From Roseiarcus sp963807735 (GTDB lineage: Bacteria > Pseudomonadota > Alphaproteobacteria > Rhizobiales > Beijerinckiaceae): a stretch of DNA of 64,000 bases. The notes beneath the pieces were generated by a model. That model saw nothing but the letters and a program-made list of their open reading frames with translations. It made no database searches and had not been told where the DNA came from. Both the position numbers and the translations under genes were made by a program. Where the stretch lies: positions 496,001-560,000 of the forward strand of contig CAWEDI010000024.1 in the NCBI GenBank assembly GCA_963807735.1, given 5' to 3'. Shown piece after piece: positions 1-8,329 of this stretch (position 1 is its first letter; each line of letters begins with the position of its first letter).

Positions 1-1
1 C

Positions 2-574
2 AACGGCTTCCTGCAGGTCGAAGGTGAGAAGATGTCGAAGAGCCTCGGCAATTTCGTCACCATGCATGAGCTGTTGCGGACCGAGGCGTTCGGCGGCCGC
101 GCTTGGCCGGGGCCGGCGCTGCGGCTGGCCATGTTGCGCAGCCACTACCGGCAGCCGATCGACTGGACGGTGCGCGCGCTTGAAGAGGCGGACAGGACGA
201 TGCAGCGCTTCGCCCGCATCGCCGCCGGCGCGCCGCCCGCCGCCGCCCCGACGCCGGCGCTCATCGAAGCGCTCGGCGACGACCTCAACTCGGCCGCCGC
301 CATCGCCCATCTTCATGCCCTGGCCGGCGAGGGCAGGGCGGCGGAGTTGCGTCGCGACGCCGCCTTTCTCGGGCTCGACATCGAGGCGACGATCACCGCG
401 CCGGAGATCGACGCCGCTTTGCGCGCGCGCATCGAGGCGCTCGTCGCGGAGCGACTCGCGGCCCGCAAGGGCAAGGATTGGCGAGCCTCGGATCGGCTGC
501 GCGACGAACTTGTCGCGCTCGGCGTCGCGTTGCAGGACAGCAAGGACGGGACGACCTGGGAGATCAAACGATGA
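2..574 (+). CDS. cysS: Cysteinyl-tRNA synthetase, C-terminal part (5' end outside window)
   Basis: Charges tRNA-Cys with cysteine in the cytosol. The reading frame is already open at base 2 and meets the class I KMSKS signature (EKMSKSLGNF) about 10 codons in, so only the end of the catalytic domain and the helical anticodon-binding C-terminal region are present. The C-terminal part contains the typical R.ARK.KDWR..D.LRDEL stretch of CysS. The stop codon overlaps the ATG of the next gene (ATGA), so the two are probably co-translated. Start and N-terminal HIGH motif lie outside the window. Confidence 0.95.
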   Translation, partial: NGFLQVEGEKMSKSLGNFVTMHELLRTEAFGGRAWPGPALRLAMLRSHYRQPIDWTVRALEEADRTMQRFARIAAGAPPAAAPTPALIEALGDDLNSAAAIAHLHALAGEGRAAELRRDAAFLGLDIEATITAPEIDAALRARIEALVAERLAARKGKDWRASDRLRDELVALGVALQDSKDGTTWEIKR

Positions 575-1065
575 GCGTCGCCCTGCGTCCTTACCTCCCC
601 ACCGACGCGCGGCGCTGCGCGGCGATTTTCCGCGAAAGCATCGCCGAACTCGCCAGCGAAGACTACAGCGAGGACCAGTGCGCCGCATGGGCGGAGCGCG
701 CCGACGACGAGGCCGCCTTTGGCGAGAGCCTGGGACGTTCGCTGACGTTGGTCGCCATACAGGACGGCGAAGTCGTCGGCTTCGCCGGCCTGAAGGGCGC
801 GTCTCACGTCGAGATGCTGTTCGTCGATCCGGCTCACGCGCGGACCGGCGTGGCGACGGATCTGATGGAGGCGCTGACCAAACTCGCGCGCGCTCGCGGC
901 GCGACGGAGCTGACCGGCGACATCAGCGACACGGCCAAGCCGCTGTTCGACCGGCTGGGCTTCCAGGGCCTGAAGCGCAATCTCGTGCCCATAGGCGAGG
1001 AGTGGCTGGGCAACACGACCATGCGCAAGACCTTCGAGGCGCCGCCCGCGCCCGCGCGACATTGA
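571..1065 (+). CDS. GNAT family N-acetyltransferase
   Basis: A 164-residue single-domain acetyltransferase of the GNAT fold, probably cytosolic and acetyl-CoA dependent. An N-terminal LRPYLPTDA strand-helix start, a central EMLFVDPAHARTGVA acetyl-CoA loop region (motif A) and a C-terminal LFDRLGF strand support this. The YSEDQCAAWA stretch resembles YafP-like members. The ATG overlaps the cysS stop and gives the expected GNAT N-terminus; a longer upstream reading of the same frame lies inside cysS and was not used. The substrate cannot be read from the sequence. Confidence 0.88.
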   Translation: MSVALRPYLPTDARRCAAIFRESIAELASEDYSEDQCAAWAERADDEAAFGESLGRSLTLVAIQDGEVVGFAGLKGASHVEMLFVDPAHARTGVATDLMEALTKLARARGATELTGDISDTAKPLFDRLGFQGLKRNLVPIGEEWLGNTTMRKTFEAPPAPARH

Positions 1066-1075
1066 AAGACCGGCC

Positions 1076-2677
1076 ATGACCCGCGAACGCCTGTATCTGT
1101 TCGACACCACGCTGCGCGACGGCGCGCTGACCACCGGCGTCGATTTCAGCCTCGACGACAAGCGTCACATCGCCACGATGCTCGACGAATTCGGCGTCGA
1201 TTATGTCGAGGGCGGCTATCCCGGCGCCAATCCGCTCGACACGAAGTTCTTCGAGAAGAAACCGACGCGGCGGGCGCGCTTCTGCGCCTTCGGCATGACC
1301 AAGCGGGCGGGGCGTTCGGCGGCCAACGATCCCGGCGTCGCCGGGCTGCTCGCCGCCGACGCGGACGCCATCGTGTTCGTCGCCAAGAGCTGGGACTATC
1401 ACGTGCATGTCGCACTCGGCTGCACGCTTGAGGAAAACCTCGACGGCATCCGGGACAGTGTTCGCGCGGCGATCGAGGCCGGTCGCGAGGCGATGGTTGA
1501 CTGCGAGCATTTCTTCGACGGCTACAAGGCGAACCCGTCCTACGCGCTGCAATGCGCCAAGGCGGCCCACGACGCCGGCGCGCGCTGGGTGGTGCTGTGC
1601 GACACCAACGGCGGCACGCTTCCCCACGAGATCGAGCGCATCGTGCGCGAGGTCACCGAGGCGATTCCCGGCGAGCGGCTCGGCATCCACGCCCATAACG
1701 ACACCGACAACGCGATCGCCAATTCGCTCGCCGCCGTCCGGGCAGGCGTGCGGCAGGTGCAAGGCACGCTGAACGGCCTCGGGGAGCGCTGCGGCAACGC
1801 CAATCTCGTGTCGCTGATCCCGACGCTGGCGCTGAAAGCCGATTTCGCCAACCGCTTCGAGATCGGCGTCACCGGCGAAGCGCTCGCCGGTCTCGCGCGG
1901 CTGTCGCACAGCTTTGATGAGTTGTTGAACCGCGCGCCGGACCGCCATGCGCCTTATGTCGGCGCCTCGGCGTTCGCGACGAAAGCCGGCATCCACGCCT
2001 CCGCGCTCGCCAAGGACCCGCGCACCTACGAGCACGTCGCGCCGGAGAGCGTCGGCAATCAGCGCGCGATCCTGGTCTCCGATCAGGCCGGGCGCTCCAA
2101 TCTTGTTGCGCAGTTGAAGCGGCTCGGGGTCGACGTGCGCGCCGACGATCCGCGCCTCGCTCACGTGCTCGACGAGGTGAAAGCGCGCGAGGCCGAAGGC
2201 TACGCCTACGAGGGCGCCGACGCCTCGTTCGAGCTGCTGGCGCGCAAATGGCTCGGCGGCGTGCCGAAATTCTTCGATGTCGAGAGCTTCAACGTCAACG
2301 TCGAGCGCAGGCAGGGCGGCGACGGCGGTCTCTATGCGGCGTCGCTGGCGGTGGTGAAGATCCGCATCGGCGGCGAGGCGCTGATCTCGGCGGCGGAAGG
2401 CAACGGCCCCGTCAATGCGCTGGACCTGGCGCTGCGCAAGGACCTCGGGGTGTACCAGAAGCATATCCAGGATGTGGAGCTGCTCGACTTCCGCGTCCGC
2501 GTGTTCCAGGGCGGCACCGACGCGGTGACGCGGGTGCTGGTCGAGTTCGGAGCGCCCGACGGCACACGCTGGTCGACCGTCGGGGTCTCCGGCAACATCA
2601 TCGAGGCGTCGTTCCAGGCGCTGGTCGACGCGATCGACTATCGGCTCGTCAAGGCCGGCGCGGCGGCGGTAGCGTGA
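1076..2677 (+). CDS. cimA: Citramalate synthase
   Basis: Condenses pyruvate with acetyl-CoA to (R)-citramalate, the first step of the threonine-independent route to isoleucine. The 533-residue protein has the DRE-TIM barrel start LFDTTLRDGA (residues 9-17), the metal-binding GIHAHND (about 203-208), the GTLNGLGERCGNA signature (about 230-243) and a C-terminal LeuA-type allosteric domain (about 400-530). The GGYPGANPLD segment is characteristic of the CimA branch compared with 2-isopropylmalate synthase. It begins 10 bases after the GNAT gene and probably shares its transcript. Feedback control by isoleucine is known for the family, not shown here. Confidence 0.92.
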   Translation: MTRERLYLFDTTLRDGALTTGVDFSLDDKRHIATMLDEFGVDYVEGGYPGANPLDTKFFEKKPTRRARFCAFGMTKRAGRSAANDPGVAGLLAADADAIVFVAKSWDYHVHVALGCTLEENLDGIRDSVRAAIEAGREAMVDCEHFFDGYKANPSYALQCAKAAHDAGARWVVLCDTNGGTLPHEIERIVREVTEAIPGERLGIHAHNDTDNAIANSLAAVRAGVRQVQGTLNGLGERCGNANLVSLIPTLALKADFANRFEIGVTGEALAGLARLSHSFDELLNRAPDRHAPYVGASAFATKAGIHASALAKDPRTYEHVAPESVGNQRAILVSDQAGRSNLVAQLKRLGVDVRADDPRLAHVLDEVKAREAEGYAYEGADASFELLARKWLGGVPKFFDVESFNVNVERRQGGDGGLYAASLAVVKIRIGGEALISAAEGNGPVNALDLALRKDLGVYQKHIQDVELLDFRVRVFQGGTDAVTRVLVEFGAPDGTRWSTVGVSGNIIEASFQALVDAIDYRLVKAGAAAVA

Positions 2678-2774
2678 CACCGTTTTACGCGGTCGTAACG
2701 CATTCGTGAGCGGCCCTCGTTCCGCTACGCCAATATAAAACGCGCCAGGGGTTCGGTTGCCTGGGCGAGGGCTG

Positions 2775-3905
2775 GTGAAATTAACGATCCGAGGGGCGGC
2801 GCTGGTCGCCGTTTGCGTCGCGCTCGGCGCTTGTAGGTCTACGACAACGGCGCAAGCGCCACCGCCCGCGCCGCCTCCCGCGGTCGGCGTCGTCACGGTG
2901 GAGAGCCGCGGGATTACGCCGTCGCTGGCGTTCATCGGCCGCGTCAAGGCGATCGAGACCTATCAGGTTCGCGCGCGCGTCGAAGGGTTCTTGGAGAAGG
3001 TCGCCTTTACCGACGGCCAGCATGTCAATACGGGCGATTTGCTCTATCAGATCGAGAAGACCCAGTACGTCGCCGCGGTCGAACAGGCCAAAGCCAATGT
3101 CGCCGCCGCCGAGGCGGTGGCGCGCAACGCCCAGCTTGCCTACAACCGCGCCGCCGACCTCGTCAAAACCTCCGCCGGCACGCAGGCGACCGTCGACCAG
3201 ACCCGCGCCAACCTCGACAGCGCCAAGGCGACCATCCTGCAAAATCAGGCGGCGCTGACGATCGCCAACGAGAACCTCGGCTACACCGACATAACCTCGC
3301 CGATCACCGGCCGCGTCGGCTTCACCGCCGTCACGCTCGGCAATCTCGTCAATGCGGCGACCGGCGTGCTGGCCACGGTCGTCAGCGATGATCCAATCTA
3401 TGTCGAGTTTCCTGTCAGCATGCGGCAGATCGCCGATCTCGCGGCGCTGCATAAGAGCGACGTCACGCACGGGACCGACATCAAGGTCCACGCGACGCTC
3501 GCCAACGGCAAGACCTACGATCAGGTCGGCGATTGGAGTTTTGTCTCCAACCAGGTCGATCAGCAGACCGACACCGTGCCGGTGCGCGCGACCTTTCCCA
3601 ACCCGCAACGGGCGCTGGTCGACGGGGCCTTCGTCACCGTCAAGGTCGAGGAGGGCGCGCCGCAGACGCGCCTCGTCATCCCGCGCTCGGCGCTGCAACT
3701 CGATCAGATCGGCGTTTACGTGCTGATCGTCGACAACGACAAGAAGGTGCAAGTGCGCCGCGTGCAGACGGCCGAGGCGGTCAATACCGAAATCGCCATC
3801 GCCTCCGGCCTGCAAGCCGGCGACAAGGTCATCATCGACGGTATCCAGAAAGTGAGACCGGGTCAGGTCGTCAACGCGGCCGACATGGGCGGGGCGGCCA
3901 AGTGA
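2775..3905 (+). CDS. RND efflux periplasmic adaptor lipoprotein (pump 1)
   Basis: Membrane-fusion subunit that links an inner-membrane RND transporter to an outer-membrane channel. I chose the GTG at 2775 because it follows a GGGCGAGGG-like ribosome site and gives a short lipoprotein signal peptide ending in LGAC; an in-frame TTG at 2757 gives a less natural start. The 376-residue protein has the split lipoyl halves (YQVRARVEGFL; ITSPITGRVG), an alpha-helical hairpin rich in Ala/Gln (about residues 95-165) and a beta-barrel part with VPVRATFPNP. The stop overlaps the GTG of the transporter gene. The closest known families are AcrA/MexA-like adaptors. Confidence 0.93.
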   Translation: MKLTIRGAALVAVCVALGACRSTTTAQAPPPAPPPAVGVVTVESRGITPSLAFIGRVKAIETYQVRARVEGFLEKVAFTDGQHVNTGDLLYQIEKTQYVAAVEQAKANVAAAEAVARNAQLAYNRAADLVKTSAGTQATVDQTRANLDSAKATILQNQAALTIANENLGYTDITSPITGRVGFTAVTLGNLVNAATGVLATVVSDDPIYVEFPVSMRQIADLAALHKSDVTHGTDIKVHATLANGKTYDQVGDWSFVSNQVDQQTDTVPVRATFPNPQRALVDGAFVTVKVEEGAPQTRLVIPRSALQLDQIGVYVLIVDNDKKVQVRRVQTAEAVNTEIAIASGLQAGDKVIIDGIQKVRPGQVVNAADMGGAAK

Positions 3906-6900
3906 TCTCCTCGATCTTCGTCGACCGGCCGCGGCTCGCCTTCGTCGTCTCGATCGTCATCACGCTCGCCGGGCTGCTGGCGATATTCGCCATTCCGGTC
4001 GCGCAGTTCCCCGACATCGTCCCGCCGCAAGTGACGCTGACGGCGAACTATCCCGGCGCCGACGCCGAACTCGTCGAGACGACCGTCGCGCAGCCGATCG
4101 AGGCGCAGGTCAACGGCGTCGACAACGCCATCTACTATCAGTCGACCAGCGGCGCCGACGGCACCTACACGCTCAACGTCACCTTCGCGCTCGGCACCAA
4201 CCCCGACATCGACACCGTCAACGTCCAGAACCGGGCGACGCTCGCGGAGGCGCAGATCCCCACCGACGTCGCGCAACAGGGGCTGTCGATCCGCAAGAAA
4301 TCGGCGGCGCTGTTGCAGGTGCTGACGCTCTATTCGCCGAAGGGGAGCTACGACCCGCTGTTCCTCTCCAATTACGCGACGATCAATATTCTCGACACGC
4401 TGTCCCGCCTCAAGGGGGTGGGTCAGGCGACGTTGTTCGGACCGCTCGACTATTCGCTGCGCGTCTGGCTCGATCCGGCGCGGCTCGACGCGTTCGCCCT
4501 GACCCCGGCCGATGTCGCGGCCGCCATCAAGGCGCAAAACACGCCGGCGGCGCTCGGCACGATCGGCGGCGCTCCGGTCGCCAGCGACCAGCGCAGCGAG
4601 TTCACCGTCAAGACGACCGGGCGGCTCGAAAGCATCGAGCAGTTTCAGAACATTGTCCTGAAGACCAACCCGGGCGGCTCGGTGGTGCGGATACGGGACG
4701 TGGCGCGGGTCGAACTCGGCGCCAATTCCTCCGACCGCTATTCGCGCTTCAACGGCGCGCCGACCGCGGCGATCGGCATCTACCAGTCGCCGGGCGCGAA
4801 CGCGGTCGACGTCACCAAGGCGGTGCGCGACGCGATGGAGACGCTCGCCAAGCGGTTCCCCAACGATCTCACCTATTCCGTGTTTTTCGACACCACCGTG
4901 TTCGTCACATCGACGATCGCGGAAGTGGTTCGCACCCTGCTCGAAGCGTTCGTGCTGGTCGGGATCGTGGTGTTCTTATTCCTTGGCAAGCTGCGCACGA
5001 CGCTGATTCCGCTGATCGCCGTGCCGGTGTCGATCATCGGCGCGTTCGCCGGGTTGCTGGCGGTCGGCTATTCGGCCAACACGGTTTCGTTGCTGGCGCT
5101 CGTGCTGGCGATCGGCATCGTCGTCGACGACGCGATCGTCGTCATCGAGAACGTCGAGCGCGTCGTGGAGGAGGAGCCGGAGCTCAGCATCCCCGAGGCG
5201 ACCAAGAAGGCGATGACGGAGATTACCGCGCCGATCATCGCTATCACGCTGGTCCTTTTGTCGGTGTTCGTGCCGGTCGCGTTCATTCCCGGCATCAGCG
5301 GGCAATTGTTCCGCCAGTTCGCGGTGGCGGTGTCGATCTCGATGCTGATTTCCGCGCTCAACGCGCTGACGCTGAGCCCGGCGCTGTGCTCCCTGCTCAT
5401 CAAACGCGGCCACACGAGCCGCGGCCCGCTGCGCTATGTGCTCGGCGGCATCGACAAGGCGCGCGACGGCTACGGCTGGCTGGTCAACCGGCTGGTGCGG
5501 GTCTCGATTGTCGGCGTCGTCGTTACGATCGCGGTCATCGCCGCGTCCGGGCTGTTGTTCAGCCGCACGCCGCAAAGCTTTTTGCCCGAGGAGGACCAGG
5601 GCGCGCTGTTCGCGGCGATGCGGCTGCCCGAGGGCGCCTCGCTCAACCGCACCGGCGCGGTGGTCGCCCAAGCGGAGGACATCATCAAGGCCGTGCCCGG
5701 CGTTTCCGGCGTGCTGTCGGTCGTCGGCTTCGACTTCATCGACAGCGTCACCTCGCCCAACCAGGCGTTTTTCGTCATCCAGCTCGCGCCCTATGACCAG
5801 CGTAGCGATCCGGCGCGCTCGGCGAACGGCGTTCTCGCCCAACTGAGGCCCAAGCTCGCCGCAATCAGCCAGGCCGTCGTGTTCCCGTTCAATCTGCCGC
5901 CGATCCTTGGGCTCGGCAGCACCGGCGGGTTCCAGTACATGCTGGAGGCGTTGCAAGGGCAGAAGCCGACCGACATCGCCGCCGTCTCGCGCGCCATGCT
6001 GGTCGGCGCCAATTCGAGCCCCGAGCTCGCCGGCGTCTTCTCGACCTTCGCCGCCGACACGCCGCAAGTCTATCTCAACGTCGACCGCAATAAGGCGCAG
6101 GTGCTCGGCGTCGCCGTCTCCGACGTATTCACGGCGCTGCAATCGACGATCGGCCGGTTCTACGTCAATCAGTTCAATCTGTTCGGCCGCGTCTGGCAGG
6201 TCAATTTGCAGGCCGACGCGCCGTTCCGCCGCGAGATCGACGACATCTTCAACGTCTACACGCGCTCCAGCACCGGCGCGATGGTGCCGATCCGCGTGCT
6301 CGGCGAGCCGCAGATCCTACAAGGCCCGCAGTTGGTGACCCGCTACAACGGTTTCCGCGCGGCGCAGATCAACGGCGCGGCCAAGCCCGGCTATAGCTCC
6401 GGGCAATCGTTGGCGGCGATGGAGCGTCTCTCCGCGTCGACCCTGCCGGCCGGCTTCGCCTACGAATGGACCGGCACGGCGTTGCAGGAAAAGGCGGCGG
6501 CGGGCGGCACGTCGATCGTGCTCGGCCTGGCGATCCTGTTCGCCTACCTGTTCCTGGTCGCGCTCTACGAAAGCTGGAACATCCCGATTTCGGTGCTGCT
6601 GTCGGTCAGCGTCAGCGTGCTCGGGGCGATCTTCGCGCTATATGTCGCCGGTCGCAGTTTCGACGTCTATGCGCAGATCGGCCTGGTGGTGCTGGTGGCG
6701 CTGGCCGCCAAAAACGGCATCCTGATCGTCGAGTTCGCCGTCGACCAGCGAAAAGCTGGCAAGTCGATCCGCGAGGCGGCGGAACTCGGCGCGCGGCTGC
6801 GATTTCGTCCGGTGATGATGACGAGTTTCGCGTTTATCCTCGGCGTGCTGCCGCTGGTGATCGCCGAGGGCGCCGGCGCGGCGAGCCGGCGCGCGGTCGG

Positions 6901-7015
6901 CACGCCGGTGTTCGGCGGCATGCTGGCGGGCTCGCTGATCGGGATTTTCGTAATTCCGACGCTGTTCGTGATCTTCGAGCGGATGCGCGAGCGGAAGCCT
7001 TCGCCGAAGCCGTAA
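3902..7015 (+). CDS. RND multidrug efflux transporter, HAE-1 family (pump 1)
   Basis: Inner-membrane proton-driven exporter of 1037 residues, the usual size of AcrB/MexB. It opens with ISSIFVDRP, typical of HAE-1 members, and carries the proton-relay aspartates in GIVVDDAIVVIENVERV (TM4) and the conserved lysine in LAAKNGILIVEFAVD (TM10), with two large periplasmic loops between. GTG at 3902 overlaps the adaptor stop; the frame is open further upstream but lies inside the adaptor gene. Substrates are unknown. No TolC/OprM-type channel follows. Its C-terminal coding sequence reappears as a fragment near 11.6 kb. Confidence 0.95.
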   Translation: MISSIFVDRPRLAFVVSIVITLAGLLAIFAIPVAQFPDIVPPQVTLTANYPGADAELVETTVAQPIEAQVNGVDNAIYYQSTSGADGTYTLNVTFALGTNPDIDTVNVQNRATLAEAQIPTDVAQQGLSIRKKSAALLQVLTLYSPKGSYDPLFLSNYATINILDTLSRLKGVGQATLFGPLDYSLRVWLDPARLDAFALTPADVAAAIKAQNTPAALGTIGGAPVASDQRSEFTVKTTGRLESIEQFQNIVLKTNPGGSVVRIRDVARVELGANSSDRYSRFNGAPTAAIGIYQSPGANAVDVTKAVRDAMETLAKRFPNDLTYSVFFDTTVFVTSTIAEVVRTLLEAFVLVGIVVFLFLGKLRTTLIPLIAVPVSIIGAFAGLLAVGYSANTVSLLALVLAIGIVVDDAIVVIENVERVVEEEPELSIPEATKKAMTEITAPIIAITLVLLSVFVPVAFIPGISGQLFRQFAVAVSISMLISALNALTLSPALCSLLIKRGHTSRGPLRYVLGGIDKARDGYGWLVNRLVRVSIVGVVVTIAVIAASGLLFSRTPQSFLPEEDQGALFAAMRLPEGASLNRTGAVVAQAEDIIKAVPGVSGVLSVVGFDFIDSVTSPNQAFFVIQLAPYDQRSDPARSANGVLAQLRPKLAAISQAVVFPFNLPPILGLGSTGGFQYMLEALQGQKPTDIAAVSRAMLVGANSSPELAGVFSTFAADTPQVYLNVDRNKAQVLGVAVSDVFTALQSTIGRFYVNQFNLFGRVWQVNLQADAPFRREIDDIFNVYTRSSTGAMVPIRVLGEPQILQGPQLVTRYNGFRAAQINGAAKPGYSSGQSLAAMERLSASTLPAGFAYEWTGTALQEKAAAGGTSIVLGLAILFAYLFLVALYESWNIPISVLLSVSVSVLGAIFALYVAGRSFDVYAQIGLVVLVALAAKNGILIVEFAVDQRKAGKSIREAAELGARLRFRPVMMTSFAFILGVLPLVIAEGAGAASRRAVGTPVFGGMLAGSLIGIFVIPTLFVIFERMRERKPSPKP

Positions 7016-7131
7016 GCGCCCATCATATTATCGTGACGCTTCTGTTTTTTGAGCGGGCGGGCGAACTTTCAGCGCCGATGCGGCGTTACCACGTGCTTCG
7101 CCGTCGATGGCGGCCCACTTAGGGAGAGCAC

Positions 7132-8328
7132 GTGACGTCAAATGCGTCGTGGCGTCGGGTCGCCATTGGGCTGGTCGTCATCGCCGTCGTGGCGGGCGGC
7201 GGATATTACGTCTGGCGACATCATTTCGAGCCTCAGCCTCAGCAAGCCAAGAGCGCTGCGCCGGCGCCGGTGCCCGTCACCGTCGCGAAGGTGAGCAAGT
7301 CGGACTTCCCCGTCTATCTGACCGGGCTCGGGACCGTCGAGCCCTATGACACGGTGACGGTCAGCAGCCGCGTCGACGGCGAGATCACCAAGGTCTATTT
7401 CCGCCAGGGCCAGATGGTGAAAGAGGGCGACATGCTGGTTCAGATCGATCCGCGCCCCTATCAGGCCGCGCTCGATCAGGCGACCGCCAAAAAAGCCGCC
7501 GACGAGGCGAATCTCAAGAACGCCAATCTCAACCTGGCGCGCTACAAGACGCTCGGCAAGGAAGACTTCGCCACCCAGCAGCAGCTCGATGCCCAGCAGG
7601 CGTCCGTCGATCAGCTCAACGCGCAGGTGAAGGGCGATCAGGCGGCGATCGACAACGCGCAGACCGAACTTTCCTACACTTCGATCAAGTCGCCGCTGAC
7701 CGGCAAGACCGGCTTCCGGCTCGTCGACCCCGGCAACATCGTCCATGCGAGCTCCACCACAGGCATCGTCACCATCGTCAAACTGCAACCGATCTCGGTC
7801 GTGTTCACCGCGCCGCAGGAGGACATCAACCAGATCAACCAGGCGCTGAGCGCCGGGACGGTGCCGGTCGACGCGCTGAGTTCGGACGGCCAGACGCTGC
7901 TTGCCCAAGGGCATCTGGCGCTCGTCAACAACTCGGTCGATCAGGCGAGCGGCGACATCCGCATGAAGGCGACGTTTGAGAACAAGGACAACGTGCTTTG
8001 GCCGGGCCTGTCGGTGTCGACGCGGCTGCTCGTCAATACGATAAAGAACTCGATCGTCGTCCCCTCCGACGCCGTGCAGCGCGGCCCGAACGGCTTGTTT
8101 GTCTATCTGGTGGGGGAAGGCGACAAGGCCAAAATCCAGGCCGTCAAGGTTAGCGAGGAAAGCAACGGCCAATCCCGGATTGAGGAGGGTCTCAAGGACG
8201 GCGACACGGTCGTCGTCGAGGGCCAGTCGCGCCTGAGCGACGGCGTCGTCGTCGCGCCGCACGATCAACCCGCGACGTCGCCGAGTCCGGAGGCGACAAC
8301 GGCGAACAACACCGCGAAGGCGCCCTGA
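7132..8328 (+). CDS. RND efflux periplasmic adaptor (pump 2, MdtA-like)
   Basis: A 398-residue membrane-fusion protein with one N-terminal membrane anchor (VAIGLVVIAVVAGGGYYVW) and no lipobox, unlike the pump 1 adaptor. The lipoyl halves are seen at VSSRVDGEI and SIKSPLTGKTGF, separated by a coiled-coil hairpin with ATQQQLDAQQASVDQLNAQ. The GTG start follows AGGGAG six bases upstream. It lies 116 bases after pump 1 and one base before its own transporter. The overall pattern matches MdtA/BepD-type adaptors; the tail is Thr/Ala-rich. Confidence 0.92.
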   Translation: MTSNASWRRVAIGLVVIAVVAGGGYYVWRHHFEPQPQQAKSAAPAPVPVTVAKVSKSDFPVYLTGLGTVEPYDTVTVSSRVDGEITKVYFRQGQMVKEGDMLVQIDPRPYQAALDQATAKKAADEANLKNANLNLARYKTLGKEDFATQQQLDAQQASVDQLNAQVKGDQAAIDNAQTELSYTSIKSPLTGKTGFRLVDPGNIVHASSTTGIVTIVKLQPISVVFTAPQEDINQINQALSAGTVPVDALSSDGQTLLAQGHLALVNNSVDQASGDIRMKATFENKDNVLWPGLSVSTRLLVNTIKNSIVVPSDAVQRGPNGLFVYLVGEGDKAKIQAVKVSEESNGQSRIEEGLKDGDTVVVEGQSRLSDGVVVAPHDQPATSPSPEATTANNTAKAP

Positions 8329-8329
8329 T

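Noticed and set aside
923..2947. 674-codon open frame antisense to cimA
   Set aside because: It is the complement of a well-defined cimA gene; the protein is Arg/Gly/Asp-rich with no family features. Long antisense frames are expected at this GC content.
7016..7131. Regulator gene or riboswitch between the two RND pumps
   Set aside because: The gap is only 116 bases and shows neither a coding frame with a start nor recognisable riboswitch core sequence.
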